From the NCBI RefSeq assembly GCF_001939045.1, contig NZ_MKIM01000017.1, positions 19,562-83,561 of the forward strand: a stretch of DNA of 64,000 nt, written 5' to 3'. The DNA comes from Rhizobium oryziradicis (GTDB lineage Bacteria; Pseudomonadota; Alphaproteobacteria; Rhizobiales; Rhizobiaceae). Both the position numbers and the translations under genes were made by a program. Positions 1-11,200 of the stretch are shown here, in pieces. Below the pieces are notes generated by a model. That model was not told where the DNA came from and did no database searches. It saw only the letters and a list, made by a program, of their open reading frames with translations. Every line of letters starts with the position of its first letter. The first letter of the stretch is position 1.

Positions 1-476
1 GCGGCAAGCGCCTTTACATCCTTGGCGGAGGCGTCGAGCTGGGCCTGCGTTCGAAACAGTTGCAGCGTTCCCTGCATGCGCTCATCATATGCGATGCCGG
101 TTTCCGAGCGCAGATCGGCAAGCGCGATGCGGCTGTAATCTGCCAGTCGCAGCATGCGGCTTTTGTTGATGGCATAGCGGCCGGATGTGCAGTTGGAGAG
201 CATTTTCAACATCCAGCCCAACATGGCTGCGTCAATTTTGGGGCGCAAAATCAAAGGCGCATGTTCCATGAACAGCCATTTCAGTGCCTTTTGCGGAATG
301 CCGGGTGCCGCCCATGGGGAGCAATAGCCAAAGGAGACTTCGCCGGCATTGGCAAAGCTGGTTTCAAGTGCCGGGGCGGGCTGGCGGTCGATCACCGTCA
401 CCTCATGGCCGGATTTCGCAAGATAGTAAGCTGTGGTAACGCCGATGACACCAGCGCCAAGAACTGTGATTTTCAT
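1..476 (-). CDS. dadA: D-amino acid dehydrogenase, N-terminal part (cut by window edge)
   Basis: FAD enzyme of the inner membrane face that oxidises D-alanine to pyruvate and ammonia. About 158 N-terminal residues are visible. They open with a Rossmann dinucleotide-binding motif (GAGVIG near residues 7-12), followed by the [18 protein letters not shown] segment typical of DadA. The rest lies beyond position 1. It sits 33 bp downstream of the alanine racemase gene on the same strand, so the two form the classic alanine catabolic pair: the racemase makes D-alanine and DadA oxidises it. Family assignment is secure; exact substrate range is inferred. Confidence 0.85.
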   Translation of the reverse strand, partial: MKITVLGAGVIGVTTAYYLAKSGHEVTVIDRQPAPALETSFANAGEVSFGYCSPWAAPGIPQKALKWLFMEHAPLILRPKIDAAMLGWMLKMLSNCTSGRYAINKSRMLRLADYSRIALADLRSETGIAYDERMQGTLQLFRTQAQLDASAKDVKALA

Positions 477-509
477 GATAATCCCCGATGTATGCTGTGC
501 GTGGCGCGG

Positions 510-1628
510 TTAAATATAGTGGCGATGATAGCGGTGGCGAAGGCTCGTCAGGATCTCCCACGAGATGGTGCCTGCGGCTTTGGCCACATCTTCAAGTGTT
601 TGATGCGGCCCAATCACGTCGACCAGACTGCCCAGGGTCAAGGTGCCCTCGGGCAGAGCAGAGATGTCTATTGTCATGCTGTCCATCGAGACGCGCCCGA
701 CAATCGGCAGACGCACATTCCCAAAATAAGCTGCACCCTTGTCGCTCAGGCTGCGTGGCAAGCCATCGGCATAGCCTGCCGCAATTGTCGCAAGTCGCAT
801 GTCCCGCGCGGCAACATAGGTTCCACCATAGCCTATCCGCGTGCCGGCAGGAACGGTGCGGGTTTGAACAACACGCACGGAGAGGCTGATGACCGGCTTG
901 ATTGCATCCCCCGAGCGGGCTGAAGGCACACCGCCATAGAGCGCAATGCCCGGGCGTACCAAATCGCCATGAAAATGCGTATCGAGAAAAATGCCACCGG
1001 AATTGCCAAAGCAGAGCGGAATACCCGGAAATTGCGCAAGAATATCTTGCATCACGGCGTGTTGGCTGGCGTTTTGCGGGCTTTCGCTCTCATCCGCGCT
1101 GGCAAGATGGCTCATGAGATAATGAACATCCAGATCTGCGAGCAAGGCCGGATTTTGCACCAGAACATCACGCTCTTGCGGCGACAATCCAATGCGTGAC
1201 ATGCCCGTGTCGAATTGCAAAATCGCAGGCAGGGATTTTCCCAGCGATTGAACGGTTTCTTGCCAATTGGCAATTTGCTCCAGTGAGTTTAGCACTGGAA
1301 TAAACCCATGGGCGGCGGCAAAGTTTTCGCCACCCGGCAACACTCCGTTTAAAATGAAAATGCTGGCGTCCTGGGAAAGGTAAGGCCTTAGTTTCGCAGC
1401 TTCCTGAAGGTGGGCCACAAAAAATTTGCGACAGCCTGCCGCAAACAAGGCTGGTGCAACATGAGAAACGCCAAGGCCGTAAGCATCCGCTTTGACCACG
1501 GCTGATGCCTCTGCGGGGCGAACGCGAGCCGCCAGCGTGCGGTAGTTTTCAGCCAATGCATGTAAATCAATGACAAGACGCCCCGACAGGGCGTCAGCAC
1601 AGATGTTTTCACCAATCGACATGTCCAT
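510..1628 (-). CDS. dadX: Alanine racemase, catabolic (Alr/DadX)
   Basis: PLP-dependent interconversion of L- and D-alanine; with DadA it feeds alanine into pyruvate. The 372-residue protein has the PLP lysine in AVVKADAYGLG (K46) and the second catalytic base in RIGYGGTY (Y267), as fold-type III racemases do. The ATG at 1628 was chosen because GGGG precedes it at good spacing; a longer reading to 1673 adds 15 residues without a ribosome site. The downstream dadA and the divergent Lrp-type gene point to a catabolic rather than a cell-wall role, though the sequence alone does not exclude the latter. Confidence 0.9.
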   Translation of the reverse strand: MDMSIGENICADALSGRLVIDLHALAENYRTLAARVRPAEASAVVKADAYGLGVSHVAPALFAAGCRKFFVAHLQEAAKLRPYLSQDASIFILNGVLPGGENFAAAHGFIPVLNSLEQIANWQETVQSLGKSLPAILQFDTGMSRIGLSPQERDVLVQNPALLADLDVHYLMSHLASADESESPQNASQHAVMQDILAQFPGIPLCFGNSGGIFLDTHFHGDLVRPGIALYGGVPSARSGDAIKPVISLSVRVVQTRTVPAGTRIGYGGTYVAARDMRLATIAAGYADGLPRSLSDKGAAYFGNVRLPIVGRVSMDSMTIDISALPEGTLTLGSLVDVIGPHQTLEDVAKAAGTISWEILTSLRHRYHRHYI

Positions 1629-1752
1629 CGCAATTCCCCGTTTTTGGAAAAGACTAGGGCAATCTGGAAGCAATGTTCGCGCAATATATGCATCAACGTT
1701 GCCATTTTAAGCGAATGACGCAATAATCAATGAAAAATAGGAGATTTATTGC

Positions 1753-2217
1753 GTGAGCGGCATCGACGCCATAGACCGCAACATCATGCGGCAGTTGCAA
1801 CTGGATGCGCGAGTGAGCAACACTCGGCTTGCGGCCATTGTTGGCCTGTCACCATCGGCCTGTTTGCGCCGGATCGCGGCCCTGGAAAAAGAGGGCTATA
1901 TCCGCGGTTATACGGCGATACTGGGCCAGTCGGACGAGAAAGACGGCATTGCCGTGATCATCAATATTACGCTGGAACGACAGACCGAAGAACACCTCAA
2001 CAAGTTTGAGGCAGCGATCCGCAAATTCCCCGAAATTCAGGAATGCTTCCTGATGACCGGCGGCTCGGATTATCTGCTCAAGCTGGAGGTGGAGAACGCC
2101 CATGCTTTTGAGCGCATCCATAAGGAAATTCTTGCCAAATTGCCGGGCGTTGCGCGGATTCACTCCAGCTTTTCCATCCGCAATGTCTTGAAGACACGAC
2201 AAAGAAAAGGGACTTGA
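1753..2217 (+). CDS. Lrp/AsnC-family regulator of the alanine operon
   Basis: 154-residue DNA-binding regulator: N-terminal winged helix-turn-helix (roughly residues 5-60, with ARVSNTRLAAIVGLSPSACLRR as helix-turn-helix) and a C-terminal RAM effector-binding domain (about 65-140, containing the FLMTGGSDYLLKLEV strand region). The start is GTG, preceded by AGGAG about nine bases upstream. It is transcribed away from dadX-dadA across a 124-bp shared promoter gap, the usual place for a DadR-like regulator that senses alanine. Target and effector are inferred from position. Confidence 0.85.
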   Translation: MSGIDAIDRNIMRQLQLDARVSNTRLAAIVGLSPSACLRRIAALEKEGYIRGYTAILGQSDEKDGIAVIINITLERQTEEHLNKFEAAIRKFPEIQECFLMTGGSDYLLKLEVENAHAFERIHKEILAKLPGVARIHSSFSIRNVLKTRQRKGT

Positions 2218-2288
2218 GCGCGATGGCGTGATCAAGCAGATGGCAGCATCAACCGCCATCTGTTGAACAAGGTTTCAATATTTCCGGA

Positions 2289-5200
2289 TCACCGCACATA
2301 AGCGGAGATCACCGCAGCAATTTGATCCGGGTTCAGCGCGCCCATCTGCGTTGCCATCAACGTGCCCAACTGCTCGCTTGACAAGTTGGCGATGTCACTG
2401 GTTGACAGGCCAGCAATGCCAGTCGAGTTGAACGAGGCAATATCTTCCGTCGAGAATGTTGCCAATTCTTCCTTCGTCAGGGCTGCCACTTGTGCAGAGG
2501 TCAGGGCTGCCACCTGGCCTGAGGTCAACGCCTTGGCCTGATCTGTGGTCAAAGATGCAATGACCCGCGTGCTCAAACCAGAAACAGCGCTGGTGCTCAA
2601 CAAGGCGATCTGGCTGGTAGACAGAAGCGCGATATCATCAGTGCCCAGTGCCGCCGCCTGAATGCCATTGAGGGTTCCAAGCTGGGCTGTGGACAGTGCA
2701 ACAAACTGTGCCGTGGACAGCGCCGCCACCTGATTATAGGTCAGATTGCCAATCTGATAGGTGGTGAGAGCAGCGACTTCTGTGGTGGACAGAGACGCGA
2801 TGACGGCCGTGGACAAACCCTTGATTGACGACGAACTGATCAGCTTAAGCTCATCAACGGTGAAGGTATCCATGTCTTCGACGGACATGCCTGCCAGGCC
2901 ATCGGCGCTCAAGGCGGCAATTTGGGCAGTGGAGAAGGCGTCAACCTGCGCAGCCGTTAATGCGGCAATCTGATTGCTGGTCAGGCCCTTGACATTTTCG
3001 GGGCTGAGCGAGGCCAGCTCAGCCGTGGAGAGGGCCGCAATGAACGCCGTCGGCAAGCCGGAGATACCCTTTGAACTGAGGGCGGCAAGGTCTTCGGTGG
3101 AGAAGGCCTGCAGATCTTCGGCCGTGAGACCACCCACCGCGTCGGAGCTGAGGGCGGCAAGCTGGGTGCTGGACATGGCCGCGATCTGCGCCAGTTTCAG
3201 GGCAGCCACCTGGCTGCTCGTCAATCCCGAAATCCCGCTTGTGCTCATTGCTGCGATCTGGGCGGTCGAAAGGGCGGCAAGAACGTCCGTTTTGAGCGTT
3301 GTGACCTGTCTGGAAACCAGTCCGCTGACCTGCGCTGTCGTCAGTGCGTGCAGTTGGTCGGCACTCAAAACATTGAGCTGTGTTGAGGACAGGCCCGAAA
3401 TGGCCTTCGAACTGAGGGCGGCGATCTGGTCTGTGGTAAATGCGGTCAGGGCCGATGTCGATAGCCCGACGCTGGCCTCCAGATTGATGGCAGCAATATC
3501 GGCCGTTGAAAAGGCGGCGAGATCTCGAGAATCCAGCACCGCAATCTGTTTCGAGTTCAGGGCGGCAATCTGGGCTGTGGTCAGAGCCTCGATCTGATCT
3601 GATGCCATGGCATTGATCTGATCGGTGGAAAGACCGGGGATGCCGGCAGCGCCGAGGGCTGCAATCTGCGCGGTTGTCAATGCTGCGATGGTGCTTGTCG
3701 ATAGTCCGGCAATGGCAGAGGAGTTGATTGCCGCGAGGTCGGCGGATGAGAATGCGGCGAGATCGTCGGTGCCGAATGTGGCAATCTGTGCCGATTCGAA
3801 CATCGCAATCTGGTTAGACGTCAAGGCTGCGGCCTGATAGACGCTCAGTGTAGCAATTTGAGCGGTCGAAAGACCCTTCACGCTGGTCGGGTTCAGGGCC
3901 GCGATCTGATTGGTTGAAAGGGCGACAATATCGTCTGTGCCCAGCACCGATAGCTGCTTCGACGTCAAGGCGGCAATCTGCTGGGTGGTCAAAACGGCCA
4001 CGTCGTCTGTGGACAGCGCGGCGATTTGATCCGTGGAGAGTGCTGCGACGCTGGCGGTTTGCAATGCCGCGATCTGTTCCGTGGTAAGGGCGGCAATGAT
4101 GGATGTGGACAGACCGGCAATCGCACTGGAATTGATGGCGGCAATGTCTGCGGTCGAAAATGCACCGAGATCGTCAGCACCCAGCATGGCGATTTGCGTT
4201 GACGATAGAACGGCGATTTGCGTTGGCGTCAGTGCTTGCACCTGGGCGGTGTTCAAGACAGCAATGTCATCGGTGGTGAGGCCAATCACACCGGCTGTGC
4301 TCAGAGCTGCGATCTGTTTTGTCGAGAGAATTGCGATGTCATCGGTGCCAAGCACGGCGATCTGTTTGGAAGTCAGGGCGCTGATTTGCGTGGTTTGTAG
4401 CGCGCCCACCTGTGCCATGCTCAAGGCCGCAATCTGGGTGGTGGTCAGTCCTGCAATCGCGGCTGTGCTGATGGCCGAAACCTGGTCTGTCGTCAGGCTG
4501 GCGATGACACCCGTCGTCAGACCGGTGATGGCACTCGAATTGATGGCCGCCAGATCGGAATTGGTGAAGGCAGTCATATCCATCGTGTCAAGCGCAGCAA
4601 GCTGGTTTGATGTGAGAGCGCTGATCTGCAGGGTGGAGAGTGCGCCAAGCTGGGCTGTGGTCAAAATGCCAACCTGCGCAGTCGACAGACCGATAATGCC
4701 GGCTGTGCTGACGGCTCCGATCTGGTCTTCGCTCAGAACGGCGATATCCGCTGTATCGAGCGCCGTGATCTGCGCGGAGCTGAGAGCTGCCATCTGGCTT
4801 GTGGAGAGTGCGCCCACCTGAGTGGCTTGCAAGGCAGTGATCTGCTTGGTGGAAAAGCCAGCAATTCCGCTTGTTGTCAATGCCTTGACTTGATCTTGCG
4901 AGAGTGCGGCAACCACATCCGTTGAAAGCCCAACGATGGCACCAGGATTGAGAGCGGCAATGTTGCGGGTCGAGAGAGCTGCAACATTGGCTGTTGTCAG
5001 CACAGCCAATTGCTTGGATGTCAGCGCATTGATCTGGTTTGTCGCCAGAGCGGCAATCTGTGTCGAGCTGAGGGCTGCAATTTGTGCGGTCGACAGGCTG
5101 CTCATACTGTCTGTCGTCAACATGGAGATCTGAACAGGTGTAAGGGCTGCGATCAGTGCCGTCGACAGGCCTGCAATCGTGCTCGAAGTGAGGGCTGCGA

Positions 5201-8200
5201 TGTCTGCTGTGGTGAATGTTGCCAGATGTTCTGTGCGCAGCACCGAGATCTGGTTGGAGCTCAACGCAGCCACCTGGCTTGCGGTCAATGCCTCCATCTG
5301 GGTGGTGGTGAACATGGCAAGATCTGCGGTCGTCAGACCGGCGATACCATCAAAGCTGATGGCTGCAATCTGTGCCGTTGTCAGCGCCGCGACCTTGTCT
5401 GCGGAGAGGGCCTCGATTTGGTTGGAGGCAAGGGCACCCACCTGACTTGTGGACAATCCGGCAATCTGGCTCAAACTGAGGGCTGCAATTTGTCTCGTTG
5501 AAAGGGCACCAACGCTGCTTGCACTGAGGGCGGCAATCTGATCACTCGTGAAGGAAGCAAGGACACCGGTCGCCAGGCCGGATACGCCATCGGCGCTGAG
5601 GGCGGCAATGCTGCTGGAGGACAAGGCAATCAGATCATCGGTCTGAAGCACGGCAATCTGGCGCGATGTCAAAGCCGCAATCTGGGCTGTGGTAAACGCT
5701 GCCAATTGGGCTGTGCTCAGCGTATTGATCTGGCTGGTGGACATGGCCGAAATGCCGCCCGCATTGAGAGCGGCAATCTGCGTTGCCGAGAAGGCAGCAA
5801 GATCACCGGTTTCCAATGCATTGATCTGCATGGATGTCAGCGCCGCCACCTGGCTGGTGGCAAGCGCTGCGACCTGCGTTGAGGTCAGCGCGGAAACCTG
5901 CTTGGTGGTCATTCCACTGATAGCAGCCGCCGTGAGCGCGGTAATCTGATTGTTGGACAGGGTGGCAAGAGCGCTGGTTTCGATGGCCGAGACCGCGCTT
6001 GCGCTGAGGGCTGCGATGTTGGCAGTTGAAAAGGCAGCCAAGTCACCTGAATCAAGCACAGCTATCTGCTTTGAGGTGAGCGCTGCCGCCTGAGATGTGG
6101 TCAACGCCGCGAATTGTTGTGCGCTCAAGGCTGCGATCTGCGCTGTGGACAGGCCCGCAATGCTGTCGGCGCTGAGCGCCTGGATCTGGCCGTTTGTCAG
6201 TGCGGCAACATTGCTTGTGCGCAAGGCGGTCAGCTGATCAGAGCTCAAGGCTGCAATCTGTTTGGTGGTCAAAGCGCTCGTTTGCGCGGCGCTCAAGGCA
6301 TCCAGCTGCTTGGTGCTCAGGCCGCTGATGCCGGAGGTGCTTAAAGCGGCAATCTGACTGGTTGAGAGTGCTGCAATAACAGCGGTCGAGATTTGTCCAA
6401 TCATGGACCCGCCAATGGCCGCAATGTCCTTGGTCGACAGGCCAGCGATACTGCTGGTGTCAAGGGCTGCCAGTTGGGCAGCGGTCAGCGCACTGACCTG
6501 TTTGGTCGACAGCGATGCCAATTGTGTGGCGCTCAGGGCATTGATCTGCTTTGTGCTCAATTGGGCAATGCTGTCACTGCTCAAGGCCGCAACCTGCGCG
6601 GTTGTGAGTGCTGCGATAAGGCCTGTGGTGAGACCCGCAATCGCGTTTGTGGTAATGGCTGCAATATCTGCTGTCGAGAATTGCTGTAAATCACTGGTGG
6701 TCAGCGCGGCGATCTGGGCGGAGCTGAGAGCCGCCACCTGGATTGGTGCCAATGCCTGGGCCTGCGCCGTGCTCAGAACATTGATATGTGTGCTCGACAA
6801 GCCGGAGATGCCGTTTGTGCTTAAAGCTGCAATCTGGCCCGTCGACAAGGCTGCCACATCGTTGGTGCCAAGCGTGGATATCTGCGCCGAGGTCAGTGCG
6901 GCAATCTGTTTTGTTGACAGGGCGGCAACCTGATTGGTGCTGAGGCTGTCAATCTGTTTGGTGGTCAGCATATTGACCGCAGATGTGCTGAGAGCGGCAA
7001 TCTGGGCTGAGGAGAGCGTCGCAAGAACGTCTGTCGACAGGCCTGCAATGGCCGCTGCACTCAGTGCAGCCAGATCGCTGGTGGAGAACTGCGCGATATC
7101 GGCGGTGTCCAGAGCACCAATTTGGGCAGAGTTCAGAGTTGCGATCTGTTGCGTTGTCAACGCGTTGATCTGGCTGGTACTGAAGGCGTTGATTTGATTG
7201 GTTGACAGGCCGGAGATGCCGTTTGCGCTGAGTGTTGCCACCTGCGTTGTGGACAAAGCCGCAATGTTGTTTGTCGTGAGAGCGGCAATCTGCGTTGAAC
7301 TCAGGGTGGCAATTTGTGCGGTATCGAGCGCGCCAACCTGGTTGCTGCTCAGGGTCGAAACCTGATCACTGCTCAAGCCGTTGATACCATTCAGGCTCAG
7401 CGCCCTGATTTGGGCCGTGCTCAGCGCCGCGACACTATAGGTGCTCAACGCCGCAATCTGCGTGGATGTCAGAGATGCCATTTGCGCTGTGGTCAAACTG
7501 CTGATCTGCAGCGTGCTGAGGGCGTTCATCTGATCGCTCGTCAAACGCGACACGGTCATTGTGCTCAAGGCGCTCAGCTGGTTTGTGCTCAGCGTGTTGA
7601 TCTGATCGCTCGACAGTCCCACAACCGCATTGGCCCCCAGAGCCGCAAGCTGTTTGGTCGACAAGGTTGCGACGCTGCCAGTTGTCAGGGCGGCGACTTG
7701 TTCGGATTTGAGCGTGGCAATCTGTTTGGTTGTCAGAACGTTGATCTGGTCGGTGCTCAGAACCCGGACCTGATCAGAGGTCAATCCCCAAATGCCAGCG
7801 GTGCTCATGGCAGCCATTTGTGCGGTCGACATCGCGGCGATGTCGTCGTTTGTCAATGCGGGTACCTGAGCCCAAGAGAGCGCTGCGACCTGAAGCGTGC
7901 TCAACGCCTTGATCTGGCTGGTCGTGATGGACTGGATCTGATCTGTCGTCAACCATGCGACGCTGAGGGTGGTGAGTGCCGAAATCTGATCGGACGACAG
8001 GCTTGTGAGGACACCTGTCGACAATCCTGGAATCGAGCCCGCATAGATGGCAGCGATGTCAGCGGTTGAGAATGTTGCCAGATCGTCTGCTTTGAAAGCG
8101 CCGAGCTGCGTACTGGTCAGATAGCCAATCTGCTTTGTGGTGAACGCATCAATCTGCGTGGTGGACATGGCATCGATCTGGTCTGTCGTCAGAGCCGACA

Positions 8201-11200
8201 CGCTGGACACATACAGTGCGCCGATCTGTGCGGTAGACAAAGCCGCTACCGCGCTGGTTTTAAAGCCAACAATGGCGGCAGCACCAATCATGGCGATGCT
8301 TTTGGTTGAGAAATTCGCGATGTCGTCAGGCTCAAACGCAGCCAATTGGCTGGAGCTGAACGTGCCCACCTGGTTTGGTGTCAACGCGCTTATTTGTGCC
8401 GAGGTCAGAGCGCCAATTTGAACAGAGGTCAAACCTGAAATGCCACTGGCACTCAATGAGGCAATTTGCGCCGTGCTCAAAGCTGCAATGTCGTCTGAAG
8501 ACATGGCGGCGATGTCCAAGGAATCCAGCCAAGCGATCTGCCGTGTGGAAAGGCTGGCAAATTGATCCGGTGACAAGGCATCAAACTGATCGGTTGACAT
8601 ATTGCTCAGGGTGGACGCATCCAAGGCCGCGAGTTGGGCGGTGGTCAAAGATGCAACGGCATCAAGTGTCAGGCCCCGAATGGCACCGTATTGGATGGCA
8701 GCCATGTCTGCGGTGGAAAAGCGTGCAATATCATCGGTACCAAGCACAGCCAATTGCAGCGAACTGAGAACGGAAACCTGCGTCGGCGATAGGGCTTCCA
8801 CCTGGGCGGGCGACAATGCCGCAAACTGCTCTGTTGTCAGGCGGAAGACCGAGTAGCTGCTCAAGGCCGCGACCTGATCGGTTGTCAGATTGGCGATAAC
8901 CTCCTTTGACAGGCCGGTGATCGAGTTGAAGTTAATGGCAGCGATATCGGTGGTCGAGAATTTGGCAACAGCTTCCGGGCTGAGAACCGAGAGCTGTGCG
9001 GAACTCAAGGCGGAAACCTGAAGAGAGGACAGGGCCTCGACCTGAGTGATTGATAGTGCGGAAACCTGATCGGTTGTGAACCTTTGTATGGCATTATAGC
9101 TGAAGGCAGCCACTTGCGCTGTCGACAATTGGGCGAGATCATCGTTCCCCAAAGTATAAACCTGGGAGGCGTTGAGTGCTGCAATCTGACCGGTTGTGAA
9201 CGCGGCAATCTGGCTTGTGCTGAAGGCGTCAATTTGTGAGGTTGTCAGGAGCGCGACGGCCAGGGTGTCAAAAGCAGCGACTTGTGCGGTGGTCAGATGT
9301 GCAATCACATCGGTTGTCAGGCCCGAGATTGCGCTGTTGGTAATCGCAGCCATGTCAGCGGTTGAGAAGGTTGCAATATCATCTGTGCCCATTGCCGAAA
9401 GCTGGGAGGAGCTGAGAGCGGCAACCTGAGGAGAGGTAAGTGCCGCAACCTGACTGGTGGACAGAGCTGTGATTTGCTGTGTGGTGAGGCGAGCGATAGC
9501 GCCTGTGCTCATGGCAGCAATCTGACTTGTCGACAGGGCTGAAATGTTGCTGGCGTCTACGGCTGCGGATTGGACCGCGCTGAGAGCTGCAATTTGCGCG
9601 GTTGAAAAGGCGGAAATCTGCGCAGCTTTGAGACTGGCAATCTGCGTGCTGGTCAGGTTGGCAATTGCATCGGTTGAAAATGAAGCAATTTGTGCGCTCG
9701 AAAGCGATGCGACAACGTCTGTCGACAAGCCTCGAACAGAGTAAGGCGAGATGGCTGCAATCTCGGCTGTCGTAAATGTCTGCAGATCGTCCGCACCGAG
9801 TGCAGACATCTGGGCTGCGTTGAGGGTAGAAATTTGAAGAGAAGACAGGGCCTGGATCTGGCTGGTGTTCAAGGCACCAATCTGGTTGGTGCTCAAGCGA
9901 CTTACTGTGTCGACCGTCAGGGCAGCCATCTGCGCGGTTGACAGAGCAGCAAGTGTTGCTGTCGCCATGCCCGATATGGCTTGACCCGAGATGGCCGCGA
10001 TGTCGCTGGTGCTGAATGTTGCAATGCCGCTTGGGTCAAATGCCGTCATCTGCACAGAGTTGAACATGGCGATCTGCGCCGATGTCAGCGCTCTCACCTG
10101 AGCCGTGTTCAAGGCGTGAATCTGGTCGCTGGTCATGCTGGAGACGGCATTGATGTCCAGCACTGCAATTTGATCGGTCGAAAGGGATGCAATAGTTGCC
10201 GTCGCCAAACCGGGCATACCATTTCGGCTGATGGCGGCAATACCAGCGGTCGACATGGCCGCGACGTCATCCGTTCCCAGAACAGCCAATTGCGTAGAGT
10301 TAAGCGATGCAATCTGGCTCGGCGTCAGCGCTGCGATCTGCTGTGTCGTGAACGTATTGATCTGAGTCGCGCTTAATCCGCTGACGGACCGTGAATCCAA
10401 TGCCGAAACCTGATCGGTGCTCAGGACGCTGACCTGAGCCGTGGTCAATGTTGAGATTTGCGACCAACTCAGCACAGACATTTGTGCGGTTGTGAGGGCT
10501 GCAACCTGCTTTGTGCTCAGGGCATTGATTTGACTGCTGCTCAAATAGGCAAGCGCGCTGGTGCTGAAGGCGGCGATCTGATCGGTTGTCAGGGCAGCAA
10601 GGGCTGCTGTGGATAGGCCAGAGATGGCCCGGTTGGTAATGGCGGCAATGTCATCTGTCGAAAAAGTGGCAATGTCATCACTGCTGAGCGCTGCAAGCTG
10701 GGCCGAGCTTAACACCTGCACCTGGCTGTCGGTCAGGGCCTGTGCCTGGGCCGTGCTGAACGTTGCCATCACGTCCACCGACAAGGCCGACATGCCCCAT
10801 GTGCTGAAGGCGGCAATCTGGCTGCTCGACAGCGCTGCAATGTCGTCGGTGCCGAAAGCGCCAATTTGCACGGGCGTGAGAGCCGCGATCTGCGCGGTCG
10901 TCAAAGCCGCAATCTGGCCGGTGGTGAGCTGATTGACCTGGGTCGACGACAGGTTGGAGATGGTGGAGGGGTCAAGCGCTGCGACCTGTGCGGTTGACAA
11001 AGCCCCAAGTTGCGCGGTTGTCAGGTTTGAAACAGCACGAATGCTCAAAGCCGCCATTTGCGCTGTGGAAAGGGATGCAAGAACAGCCGTGGAGAGGCCC
11101 AGAATGCCTGAGCTACTGATGGCTGCAATGTCGCTGGTTGAAAATGTCGCCAGATCCGCAGTGCTGAGTGCCGCCATCTGCAGAGAGCTCAGCGCACCGA